From positions 1 through 5,134 of the forward strand of contig JAJYTK010000092.1 in assembly GCA_021793095.1 (NCBI GenBank): 5,134 bases of DNA. The letters run 5' to 3'. Every line of letters begins with the position of its first letter. Position 1 is the first letter of the stretch. This DNA is from Pseudomonadota bacterium. GTDB lineage: Bacteria > Pseudomonadota > Gammaproteobacteria > Burkholderiales > Burkholderiaceae_B. A program made the position numbers and the translations under genes. This document shows positions 1 through 5,134 of this stretch, in pieces. Under the pieces are notes generated by a model. The model saw only the letters and a program-made list of their open reading frames with translations. It had not been told where the DNA came from and did no database searches.

Positions 1-447
1 ATGCCCAGGCGCCTGGATCCCTGCTTGGTGCATGGCATCTTTGTTGAGGGGGGCCGTCACAATGGCACGCACATGCCCCTCGTTGGCGTGTTGGATGGCA
101 AAATTGAGTGCATCATAGGCCATTTTCCCCGCCTCAGCATTGACCTCGCCATAGGGTAGGTCTTCGGGCAGTGGCGGCCCGCATTGCAGCACGGGGATTT
201 GGTTTTCCACCGAACTAATGCGGGCATACTGTATGGGGTGGCTAATCGCGACCAAGCGAAAAACCTGATCTAAATCGGTTAAGGCAAGCGCCCGTTGGAG
301 GCTGACCAGATCACCATAGATGATGCCAGGGACCTCTTGTGCCTGGCTGAGCAGGCGGACGCAGAGCTCGGGTCCAATGCCAGCGGCATCGCCCATGGTA
401 ATGGCAATAGGGCGCTCGAGGTTGTTTTCAGGTGCAGTAGTGCGCAT
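1..447 (-). CDS. pdxA: PdxA-family 4-phosphate dehydrogenase, N-terminal part (cut by the left window edge)
   Basis: The visible 149 residues match the N-terminal part of the PdxA family, NAD-dependent oxidative decarboxylases. Canonical PdxA acts on 4-hydroxythreonine-4-phosphate in pyridoxal phosphate synthesis. PdxA2 relatives act on four-carbon acid phosphates such as threonate or erythronate phosphate. Seen directly: ITMGDAAGIGPE at about residues 16-27 (the family usually has GDPAGIGPE, so Pro is replaced by Ala), LPYGEVNAEAG at 97-107, and TAPLNK at 131-136 followed by the PGH of the substrate-binding GHT motif at 147-149, where the window stops. The metal-binding histidines lie outside. 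The ATG at 447 is preceded by an AAGAGAA ribosome site (457-463) that overlaps the phoH stop codon, leaving a 14-base gap, so the gene is probably translated from the phoH transcript. The PYGEVNAEAG stretch resembles PdxA2-type proteins as I remember them, so the exact substrate is open. Family confidence is high; the pdxA symbol is tentative. Confidence 0.88.
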   Translation of the reverse strand, partial: MRTTAPENNLERPIAITMGDAAGIGPELCVRLLSQAQEVPGIIYGDLVSLQRALALTDLDQVFRLVAISHPIQYARISSVENQIPVLQCGPPLPEDLPYGEVNAEAGKMAYDALNFAIQHANEGHVRAIVTAPLNKDAMHQAGIQAPGH

Positions 448-461
448 GGTGTGTCGTTCTC

Positions 462-2411
462 TTAAAGGGCGCTGTTGGCAAAGTCTGCGAGTCGCGAACG
501 CTCGCCTTGTTGTAGGGTGATATGACCGGCGTGAGGCCAGTCTTTAAAGCGATCCACCACATAGGTGAGCCCAGAGCTGCCCTCGGTCAGGTACGGCGTG
601 TCGATTTGGGCGAGGTTGCCCAGACAAACAATTTTGGTCCCGGGGCCCGCGCGCGTGATGAGCGTTTTCATCTGTTTAGGAGTCAGGTTTTGGGCCTCAT
701 CAATAATGACAAATTTATTTAAAAATGTACGGCCGCGCATAAAGCTCAGCGATTTGATCTGAATATGAGCACGGATCGCTTCGAGTGCAGACTGGTGCTG
801 TGTATTGTGTGTGCTGAGTGCGTAATGATGGCGGCTGCCCGCTTGGAGTACCTCGAGGTTGTCCTCTAGGGCACCCATCCAGGGGGCCATTTTTTCCTCT
901 TCAGTACCGGGTAAAAAGCCGATATCGTCACCAACAGGGACGGTGGCTCGGGTGATGATGATCTCGTTGTAGCGCTTGGTTTCCAAGGTCTGGGTCAGGC
1001 TACTGGCCAGTGCTAATAGGGTTTTACCAGTCCCGGCTTGGCCCAATAGAGACACAAAATCACAATCCGGGTTCATGAGCAGATTAAGGGCAAAGTTTTG
1101 TTCGCGGTTGCGAGCAGTAATCCCCCATAGGTTATTTTTGGTATGCCCGTAATCACGCAAGGTCGCTAAGACCGCCGTATTACGATGTACCTCTTTGACC
1201 TGAGCGCTAAAGGGGGGCTCGGTTTCGGTATAGATAAACTCATTGACACTGAGTTCACGCACCAAAGGCCCACGAATACGATAAAAGGTAAAGCCTGATT
1301 GCACCCAAGTCTCGACCTCGCCCTCAAGCTCAGACCAAAAGTCAGGCGCAACGACGCGGCTGCCCTTAAAGAGCAAATCGGTATCATCCATGACATGATC
1401 ATGGCGATAGTCTTCGGCGGGTAAGCCCAACGCCTTGGCCTTGAGGCGGATGTTGATGTCTTTGGAGACCAGGATGACTTGCTTGTCTTTAAATTTGTCT
1501 TGGAGGCTGCGGACTATATATAAGATGGCGTTGTCTGCTTTGCCGACAGGCAAATGGATGGGCAACTGAGCATCTAAGGCCTGAGTTTGTAAAAAGAGCT
1601 TGCCCTGTGCCTCAACGTGCCCCAGGATATCCAGGGACATGCCCTGAGCCATGTTTTGGTCTAGAACAATATTATCCAGATAACGACTGACCTGTCGGGC
1701 ATTGCGAGCAACCTCGGAAAGCCCCTTTTTCTGATTGTCTAGCTCCTCGAGCACGATCATGGGGATAAATACGTCATGCTCTTTAAACATAAACAAACAA
1801 TTGGCATCGTGGAGCAAGACGTTGGTGTCTAAAACAAAGAGCTTAGGGGTTTCATCCGCTGCGCTTTCGAGCGCAGTTTGAACGCCAGGTTTGGGCTTGT
1901 CTGTGGCCTGAGTAGCGGGCTGGCTGTCCTTGGCTGTGCTGGGTGTCGAGGCCTGTTTAGTGGCGGTCTTGGACGCGGTCTTGAGTAATGCAGGGGTCTG
2001 CTGACTCGCTTTTTTGCCCGCTTTTTGAGTGCTCGTTTTTTTGGCTGCTGCGCTCTGTGCGGTTTGGGCCGTCGGATCAGTTTTTGCAGCCTTTGTCGCT
2101 TTTGTTGCCTTTGTTGCTTTTGTGGTTTTCGCCGTTTTTGCAGTTTTCGCAGTTTTCGCTGTTTTGGTTGCTTTTGTCGCTTGTACAGATTTTTTAGCGG
2201 CTGTTTTTTTGCTGGCCTTTTGGGCCGCTGCCGATGGAGTGTCTACGGCTGCCTCTGAGGAGGCCGCACTGGGTTGTTTGGCCGCTGTCTGGGCGGTAGC
2301 AGCGTCTTGTTCAGCAGTGGCGTCGGGATGAGCAGAGGGGTCGGGAGCCTTGTTGAGCGTTTCTTTGCTCAGGCGGCTGCCTAATCGGGTAGGTAGCGGT
2401 GGTAAGGGCAT
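462..2411 (-). CDS. PIN domain plus PhoH-type ATPase (PhoH2-like) with a long Lys/Ala/Thr-rich N-terminal extension
   Basis: This 649-residue protein joins a PIN ribonuclease domain to a PhoH ATPase, the architecture of PhoH2/YlaK-type proteins. Mycobacterial relatives unwind and cut RNA. Residues 1-189 are low-complexity and lysine/alanine/threonine-rich. The PIN domain spans about 190-345, with likely metal-binding acids D195 (in LDTNVLL), E222 or E223, D293 and D318 (in VSKD). The PhoH ATPase fills about 430-649, with Walker A GQAGTGKT at 457-464, the conserved PVGDDIGFLPGT at 492-503, Walker B VIIDEAQN at 568-575, and a late GERSR at 636-640 that may supply an ATPase arginine. All key residues are present, so it should be active. 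The ATG at 2411 has an AGGAG 13 bases upstream, longer than ideal, but no other ATG occurs before residue 208, already inside the PIN domain. It lies 57 bases after bcp and 14 before the pdxA-like gene, so is probably cotranscribed. It should be cytoplasmic. Its cellular RNA target is not known from sequence. Confidence 0.95.
   Translation of the reverse strand: MPLPPLPTRLGSRLSKETLNKAPDPSAHPDATAEQDAATAQTAAKQPSAASSEAAVDTPSAAAQKASKKTAAKKSVQATKATKTAKTAKTAKTAKTTKATKATKATKAAKTDPTAQTAQSAAAKKTSTQKAGKKASQQTPALLKTASKTATKQASTPSTAKDSQPATQATDKPKPGVQTALESAADETPKLFVLDTNVLLHDANCLFMFKEHDVFIPMIVLEELDNQKKGLSEVARNARQVSRYLDNIVLDQNMAQGMSLDILGHVEAQGKLFLQTQALDAQLPIHLPVGKADNAILYIVRSLQDKFKDKQVILVSKDINIRLKAKALGLPAEDYRHDHVMDDTDLLFKGSRVVAPDFWSELEGEVETWVQSGFTFYRIRGPLVRELSVNEFIYTETEPPFSAQVKEVHRNTAVLATLRDYGHTKNNLWGITARNREQNFALNLLMNPDCDFVSLLGQAGTGKTLLALASSLTQTLETKRYNEIIITRATVPVGDDIGFLPGTEEEKMAPWMGALEDNLEVLQAGSRHHYALSTHNTQHQSALEAIRAHIQIKSLSFMRGRTFLNKFVIIDEAQNLTPKQMKTLITRAGPGTKIVCLGNLAQIDTPYLTEGSSGLTYVVDRFKDWPHAGHITLQQGERSRLADFANSAL
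2079..2180 (-). repeat. In-frame 9-bp tandem repeat coding for Ala-Thr-Lys type triplets in the PhoH-like protein
   Basis: Residues 78-111 of the PhoH-like protein form eleven three-residue units plus one Thr. Lysine sits at every third position (80, 83, 86 and so on to 110) and the other two positions are Ala or Thr. The order changes along the array: ATK units first, then TAK units, then ATK again, ending in AAK. At DNA level the 9-bp units are related but not identical. Nine of eleven lysine codons are AAA, and the Ala and Thr codons vary at the third base, so it is not a freshly expanded perfect repeat. Such lysine/alanine arrays are known from bacterial histone-H1-like proteins and AlgP-type tails. 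Unit number could differ between strains. Confidence 0.9.
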
Positions 2412-2424
2412 GGTGTTTACAAGG

Positions 2425-2429
2425 CTCCT
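2425..2429 (-). promoter_or_regulatory. Ribosome binding site of the PhoH-like gene, with long spacing
   Basis: On the minus strand AGGAG lies 13 bases before the ATG at 2411, longer than the usual 5-9. The only nearer start-like triplet, a TTG, is followed at once by a stop codon, so the ATG at 2411 remains the best start. The long spacing may lower initiation, or translation may be helped by ribosomes finishing bcp 57 bases upstream. This is inference. Confidence 0.5.
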
Positions 2430-2468
2430 GATATCAGCGTTAACTCAAGCAATAGGGGTGATTTTTGA

Positions 2469-2933
2469 TTATAGGTTTTCGCAGGCCTCGAAAACGGCAT
2501 CTACGTGCCCTGGGACGCGTACTTTACGCCATTCTTGGACCAATTCGCCAGCCCCATTAAATAAAAAGGTGCTGCGTTCGATGCCACGTACCTTGCGACC
2601 GTACATGTTTTTGTCCTTGATGACAGAAAAGAGATTGCACAGCGTCTCGTCAGGGTCTGAGATCAGTGCAAAACTCAGATCATATTTGTCAGCAAAGCGT
2701 TCGTGAGAGCTCATGCTATCGCGTGAGGCACCGATGATTTTTACGCCCAACTGTTCAAACTCGGCCAGTTTGGCTTGAAAATCATTGGCTTGGTTGGTGC
2801 AGCCTGGGGTATTGTCACGCGGGTAAAAGTAAAGGACAAAGGGCTGGCCGATCAGATCTTGGCTATTGATTTCGCCCTGCGTACTTTCGGCGGTAAAGGC
2901 GGGGACTTTGGCCCCTATCTCTATGGTTGTCAT
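2469..2933 (-). CDS. bcp: Bcp/PrxQ-type thioredoxin-dependent peroxiredoxin
   Basis: A 154-residue cytoplasmic peroxiredoxin of the Bcp (PrxQ) group, which reduces hydrogen peroxide and organic peroxides using thiols. The length is normal for the family. Seen directly: FYPRDNTPGCT around residues 36-46, with peroxidatic Cys45 and the conserved Pro/Thr of the active site; SDPDETLC ending in Cys99; and Arg120 in the conserved RSTFLF. The position five residues after Cys45, where E. coli Bcp has its resolving cysteine, is Asn50. The remaining cysteines are Cys99 (E. coli Bcp also has one here) and Cys151 near the C-terminus. The protein is therefore either 1-Cys in mechanism or uses another partner. 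The ATG at 2933 has a good AGGA seven bases upstream (2941-2944). It sits 32 bases after the Mth938-like gene and 57 before the PhoH-like gene, fitting an operon. The family call is secure. Confidence 0.96.
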   Translation of the reverse strand: MTTIEIGAKVPAFTAESTQGEINSQDLIGQPFVLYFYPRDNTPGCTNQANDFQAKLAEFEQLGVKIIGASRDSMSSHERFADKYDLSFALISDPDETLCNLFSVIKDKNMYGRKVRGIERSTFLFNGAGELVQEWRKVRVPGHVDAVFEACENL

Positions 2934-2965
2934 AAAATCATCCTGTGTCAGTAGTGTGGTTAAGC

Positions 2966-3400
2966 TTAGATAATGAGCGCAGCGACCACAAGCCGCCCCT
3001 CAGACATGAGGATATTATACGTGCGGGCAGCCGCTGGGGTGGTCATGACTTCAATGCCAATGCCAATGCTTTGCAATTCGGCAGTGACGCGAGGGTTTAA
3101 AAAGGTTTGGGCTGACCCCGTACCCAAGAGGATAATCTCGGTATTTTGTGGGTTTTCTAAACCAGGCCCAACATCGTCAAGGAAATCCATAGGGCTCTGT
3201 TCTTTGGCCTGTACGCCAGCGAGTAGGCGTAACTGCATCTGGTCGATTTCTGCGGCGTCCTGTAGGCCCAGCGGCAGTATTTCGCCGGTAGGGGCGAAAT
3301 AGATAGACTCAGTATATTTGGTTTGGTTGACCTGGATGTAGTCATCACCATAGGCCGTCACAGCATTGAGGTCGGGATTTGATTCACGTTGAAGGTACAC
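2966..3400 (-). CDS. Mth938/NDUFAF3-like small protein of unknown function (DUF498 family)
   Basis: A 144-residue protein matching the Mth938-like fold family (DUF498), to which the mitochondrial complex I assembly factor NDUFAF3 also belongs. The bacterial role is not established. Seen directly: NTEIILLGTGSAQTFLNP at about residues 86-103, a GIGIEVMTT stretch, and the C-terminal RTYNILMSEGRLVVAALII, the family's most recognisable segment. In most members I recall, Cys precedes the Arg of RTYN; here it is Ala. There is no signal peptide or membrane segment, so it is probably cytoplasmic. The start is the GTG at 3400: an AGAGG lies seven bases upstream, and no better ATG start fits the family N-terminus. 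It is the first gene of the leftward unit, 32 bases before bcp, and faces alaC across the divergent intergenic region. Family confidence is good; the function is unknown. Confidence 0.88.
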   Translation of the reverse strand: MYLQRESNPDLNAVTAYGDDYIQVNQTKYTESIYFAPTGEILPLGLQDAAEIDQMQLRLLAGVQAKEQSPMDFLDDVGPGLENPQNTEIILLGTGSAQTFLNPRVTAELQSIGIGIEVMTTPAAARTYNILMSEGRLVVAALII

Positions 3401-3407
3401 GATTGCG

Positions 3408-3412
3408 CCTCT
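3408..3412 (-). promoter_or_regulatory. Ribosome binding site deciding the GTG start of the Mth938-like gene
   Basis: On the minus strand AGAGG precedes the GTG at 3400 by seven bases, an optimal distance. This supports GTG rather than an internal start. Confidence 0.6.
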
Positions 3413-3438
3413 AAATAGATGTGTTGAACATAGCGTAA

Positions 3439-3498
3439 AAAGTTTAAGGCTAATAAAGGCGAAAGTTTTGGCTAACTGGTGCTAATCTATTAAACTTT
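3439..3498. repeat. Inverted repeat AAAGTTTAA / TTAAACTTT enclosing three GCTAAY direct repeats
   Basis: AAAGTTTAA at 3439-3447 is perfectly inverted as TTAAACTTT at 3490-3498, with 42 bases between the arms. Inside lie GCTAAT at 3449-3454, GCTAAC at 3471-3476 and GCTAAT at 3481-3486, starting 22 and 10 bases apart, close to whole helical turns. This could be an operator for a regulator serving both divergent units. Both arms are AT-rich and short, so chance is a real alternative. Confidence 0.35.
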
Positions 3499-3584
3499 AA
3501 CGTTTGGCTGGTGGCGTATTGTTGCGGCTCTTTTGATGTTTCGGTTTCAGCATACAGTTTACCTGTGTAGATTCACCTTTGTAA

Positions 3585-3589
3585 AAGGA
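3585..3589 (+). promoter_or_regulatory. Ribosome binding site of the alanine aminotransferase gene
   Basis: AAGGA lies five bases before the ATG at 3595 and supports that start. Confidence 0.7.
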
Positions 3590-3594
3590 CGGTT

Positions 3595-4782
3595 ATGAGT
3601 AGTTTTCCCCGTATCGATCGTTTGCCCCCTTATGTGTTTAATATTACCGGCGAGCTTAAAATGGCGGCGCGCCGCAGAGGGGAAGACATTATTGATATGT
3701 CGATGGGTAATCCCGATGGGCAGACCCCAGCACATATTGTAGAAAAGCTGGTTGAGGTCGCCCAGCGGCCGAATACCCATGGTTATTCTGTGTCGCGCGG
3801 TATTCCCCGTTTGCGCAAGGCCATTGCCGACTGGTATGCCCGTCGTTACGATGTGGCCATTGATTATGACACCGAGGCCATTGTGACCATTGGCTCTAAA
3901 GAGGGGTTGGCTCATTTGATGCTGGCCACGCTCGAGCAGGGGGATACCGTATTGGTGCCCAATCCCAGCTATCCCATTCACATTTATGGGGCCGTGATTG
4001 CTGGGGCAAACGTCCGCTCTGTCCCTATGGTACCTGGGATAGACTTTTTTGCCGAAATTGAGCGTGCGGTGCGTGAGGCCATCCCCAAGCCCAAAATGAT
4101 TATTCTGGGCTTCCCAAGTAATCCAACCGCCCAATGCGTGGATCTGGAGTTTTTTGAGCGCATTGTGGCTTTGGCGCGTGAGCATAATATTTTGGTTGTG
4201 CATGATTTTGCTTATGCGGATATTTGCTTTGATGATTACAAAGCGCCCTCTATCATGCAGGTGCCGGGGGCACGCGATGTCGCGGTCGAGTTTTTCACCA
4301 TGAGCAAGAGCTACAATATGGCGGGCTGGCGTATTGGCTATATGGTGGGCAATGAGCGCATGGTGTCAGCGCTGGCACGTATCAAGAGCTACCACGACTA
4401 TGGTACCTTTACACCTATCCAGGTGGCTGCGATTGCGGCGCTCGAGGGCCCCCAAGAGTGCGTGGATGAGGTCGTCAAAACTTATCAATCACGCCGTGAT
4501 GTACTGGTCAAGGGGTTGCATGAGCTCGGCTGGATGGTTGATGTACCCAAGGCGTCCATGTATATCTGGGCGCGTATCCCTGAGTTCTATCGTGAGATGG
4601 GCTCATTAGAGTTTTCCAAACGTTTGCTCAGCGACGCCAAGGTTGCTATTTCCCCTGGGATCGGGTTTGGTGATTATGGTGATGAGTACGTGCGTTTTGC
4701 TTTGATCGAAAATGAGCAACGCACGCGCCAAGCAATTCGTGGTATCCGAGAAATGTTCCGTAAAGATGGGTTAGTTAAATGA
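3595..4782 (+). CDS. alaC: AlaC-type alanine (glutamate-pyruvate) aminotransferase
   Basis: A 395-residue PLP-dependent fold-type I aminotransferase (class I/II), closest in features to AlaC (formerly YfdZ), which makes alanine from pyruvate with glutamate as amino donor. Seen directly: MGNPDGQTP at 37-45, [15 protein letters not shown] at 62-76, the PNPSYPIH segment at 122-129, SNPTA at 175-179 (PLP-contacting Asn176), HDFAY at 203-207 (Asp204 for the pyridine nitrogen, Tyr207), the Schiff-base Lys238 in [14 protein letters not shown] with Arg246, and the C-terminal YVRFAL with the carboxylate-binding Arg367. All catalytic residues are present and the length is normal. An AAGGA site supports the ATG at 3595. 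Its stop overlaps the hom start by four bases, so the two are likely translated together. This aminotransferase sits beside hom in many betaproteobacteria, which fits a role in supplying aspartate-family or alanine metabolism. Substrate assignment is by family and not proven; the enzyme class is certain. Confidence 0.93.
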   Translation: MSSFPRIDRLPPYVFNITGELKMAARRRGEDIIDMSMGNPDGQTPAHIVEKLVEVAQRPNTHGYSVSRGIPRLRKAIADWYARRYDVAIDYDTEAIVTIGSKEGLAHLMLATLEQGDTVLVPNPSYPIHIYGAVIAGANVRSVPMVPGIDFFAEIERAVREAIPKPKMIILGFPSNPTAQCVDLEFFERIVALAREHNILVVHDFAYADICFDDYKAPSIMQVPGARDVAVEFFTMSKSYNMAGWRIGYMVGNERMVSALARIKSYHDYGTFTPIQVAAIAALEGPQECVDEVVKTYQSRRDVLVKGLHELGWMVDVPKASMYIWARIPEFYREMGSLEFSKRLLSDAKVAISPGIGFGDYGDEYVRFALIENEQRTRQAIRGIREMFRKDGLVK

Positions 4783-5134
4783 GGCCAATAAAAGTCGGTT
4801 TGTTAGGTTTGGGTGTGGTCGGTGGTGGCACCTGGAAGGTTCTCAAGCATAATGCTGATGAGATTGCACGTCGGGCTGGCTGCCGTATTGAGGTGGCTGG
4901 GGCGGCTGTACGTGATCTGGAAAAGGCACGTGCCTTGGTGGGTGACGAGGTTTGGCTCACTGATAAAGGGCTCGAGCTAGTACAGCACCCAGATATTGAT
5001 ATTGTGGTTGAGCTGATTGGTGGTGATACCTTGGCGCTCGACTGGGTGATGGAAGCCATCCAGCAGGGCAAGCACGTCGTGACTGCCAACAAGGCCATGC
5101 TGGCGGAGCATGGCAATGAGATTTTCGCTAGATC
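4779..5134 (+). CDS. hom: Homoserine dehydrogenase, N-terminal part (cut by the right window edge)
   Basis: The first 118 residues of homoserine dehydrogenase, which reduces aspartate semialdehyde to homoserine with NAD(P)H at the branch to threonine and methionine. Full-length monofunctional enzymes have about 430 residues, often ending in an ACT regulatory domain, so roughly a quarter is visible. Seen directly: the Rossmann nucleotide-binding loop GLGVVGGGT at 10-18, VVELIGG at 76-82, and [12 protein letters not shown] at 101-112, whose Lys105 is the conserved active-site lysine. The protein begins directly with the Rossmann fold, with no aspartokinase part in front. The ATG at 4779 overlaps the alaC stop as ATGA and has only a weak purine stretch upstream, so initiation probably depends on ribosomes finishing alaC. 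The reading frame is open to the window edge. In related genomes thrC commonly follows, but that lies outside. Confidence 0.95.
   Translation, partial: MRPIKVGLLGLGVVGGGTWKVLKHNADEIARRAGCRIEVAGAAVRDLEKARALVGDEVWLTDKGLELVQHPDIDIVVELIGGDTLALDWVMEAIQQGKHVVTANKAMLAEHGNEIFAR

Larger units (their letters stand above)
3401..3594. promoter_or_regulatory. Divergent intergenic region carrying the promoters of both transcription units
   Basis: This 194-base region separates two divergent genes, so promoters for both directions should lie here. It is AT-rich around 3411-3500. I could not find a convincing sigma-70 -35/-10 pair with correct spacing on either strand; a TTGATG at 3533-3538 has no good -10 partner. 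It holds a 9-bp inverted repeat and three GCTAA-type direct repeats, listed separately. No open reading frame or RNA gene was recognised. Confidence 0.6.

Noticed and set aside
2029..2331. A plus-strand 100-codon frame rich in Phe, Ala and Val that looks like a membrane protein
   Set aside because: It is the reverse of the Lys/Ala/Thr repeat region; AAA, GCN and ACN codons read backwards give Phe, Ala, Val and Cys.
2412..2468. Possible terminator or separate promoter between bcp and the PhoH-like gene
   Set aside because: No stable GC-rich hairpin with a T-run and no paired -35/-10 hexamers were visible on the minus strand in these 57 bases.
2350..2706. A plus-strand frame of 118 codons across the bcp/PhoH gene junction
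   Set aside because: It overlaps the 3' half of bcp and the start of the PhoH-like gene in antisense, with no convincing ribosome site or family features.
3559..4203. A 214-codon open frame on the minus strand opposite alaC
   Set aside because: It lies antisense within a fully conserved aminotransferase gene, its product resembles no known family, and its composition fits a codon-bias shadow.
415..4976. Six CTCGAG palindromes (415, 852, 1746, 3931, 4441, 4971), more than expected by chance for 5 kb
   Set aside because: All lie inside genes, and several are simply Leu-Glu codon pairs (CTC GAG); there is no consistent spacing or wider shared context.
4775..5116. A 113-codon minus-strand frame opposite hom
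   Set aside because: Antisense to a clear homoserine dehydrogenase, with a Ser/Thr/Pro-rich product of no recognisable family.

Overview
The window looks like ordinary chromosomal housekeeping DNA of a betaproteobacterium, most likely order Burkholderiales and perhaps an Alcaligenaceae-like genus. This rests on two things: the product types (an aminotransferase of the AlaC group directly upstream of homoserine dehydrogenase, and a Bcp-type peroxiredoxin beside a PIN-PhoH protein) and the moderate GC content by eye. The taxonomic call is inference from gene content and remembered neighbourhoods, not a search. No RNA gene, insertion sequence, CRISPR array or phage gene was seen.

The layout is two divergent transcription units around a 194-base, partly AT-rich intergenic region (3401-3594). 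The leftward unit reads from 3400 down to the left edge. It holds a small Mth938/NDUFAF3-like protein (GTG start), a Bcp/PrxQ peroxiredoxin, a PIN plus PhoH ATPase protein with a very unusual lysine/alanine/threonine-rich N-terminal extension, and the first 149 residues of a PdxA-family dehydrogenase cut by the window edge. Gaps between these genes are 32, 57 and 14 bases with no obvious terminator, so one operon is likely. The rightward unit holds an AlaC-type alanine aminotransferase whose stop codon overlaps the start of homoserine dehydrogenase (hom) by four bases. The hom gene is cut by the right edge.

Functionally the rightward pair belongs to amino acid metabolism: pyruvate/alanine transamination and the committed step to threonine and methionine. 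The leftward unit is a mixed set: peroxide detoxification, RNA metabolism through a PIN nuclease coupled to a PhoH helicase-type ATPase, and a dehydrogenase of the pyridoxal phosphate or threonate-phosphate type. No single pathway links these four.

The most unusual item is the first 189 residues of the PhoH protein, which contain 30 lysines. Eleven of these sit at exact three-residue spacing in a 9-bp tandem repeat, resembling histone-H1-like bacterial tails. Secondary points are a peroxiredoxin without the usual nearby resolving cysteine, a Cys-to-Ala change in the Mth938-like signature, a pdxA-type gene outside its common setting, and short repeats in the divergent intergenic region. I found no convincing evidence of a new multi-gene system.
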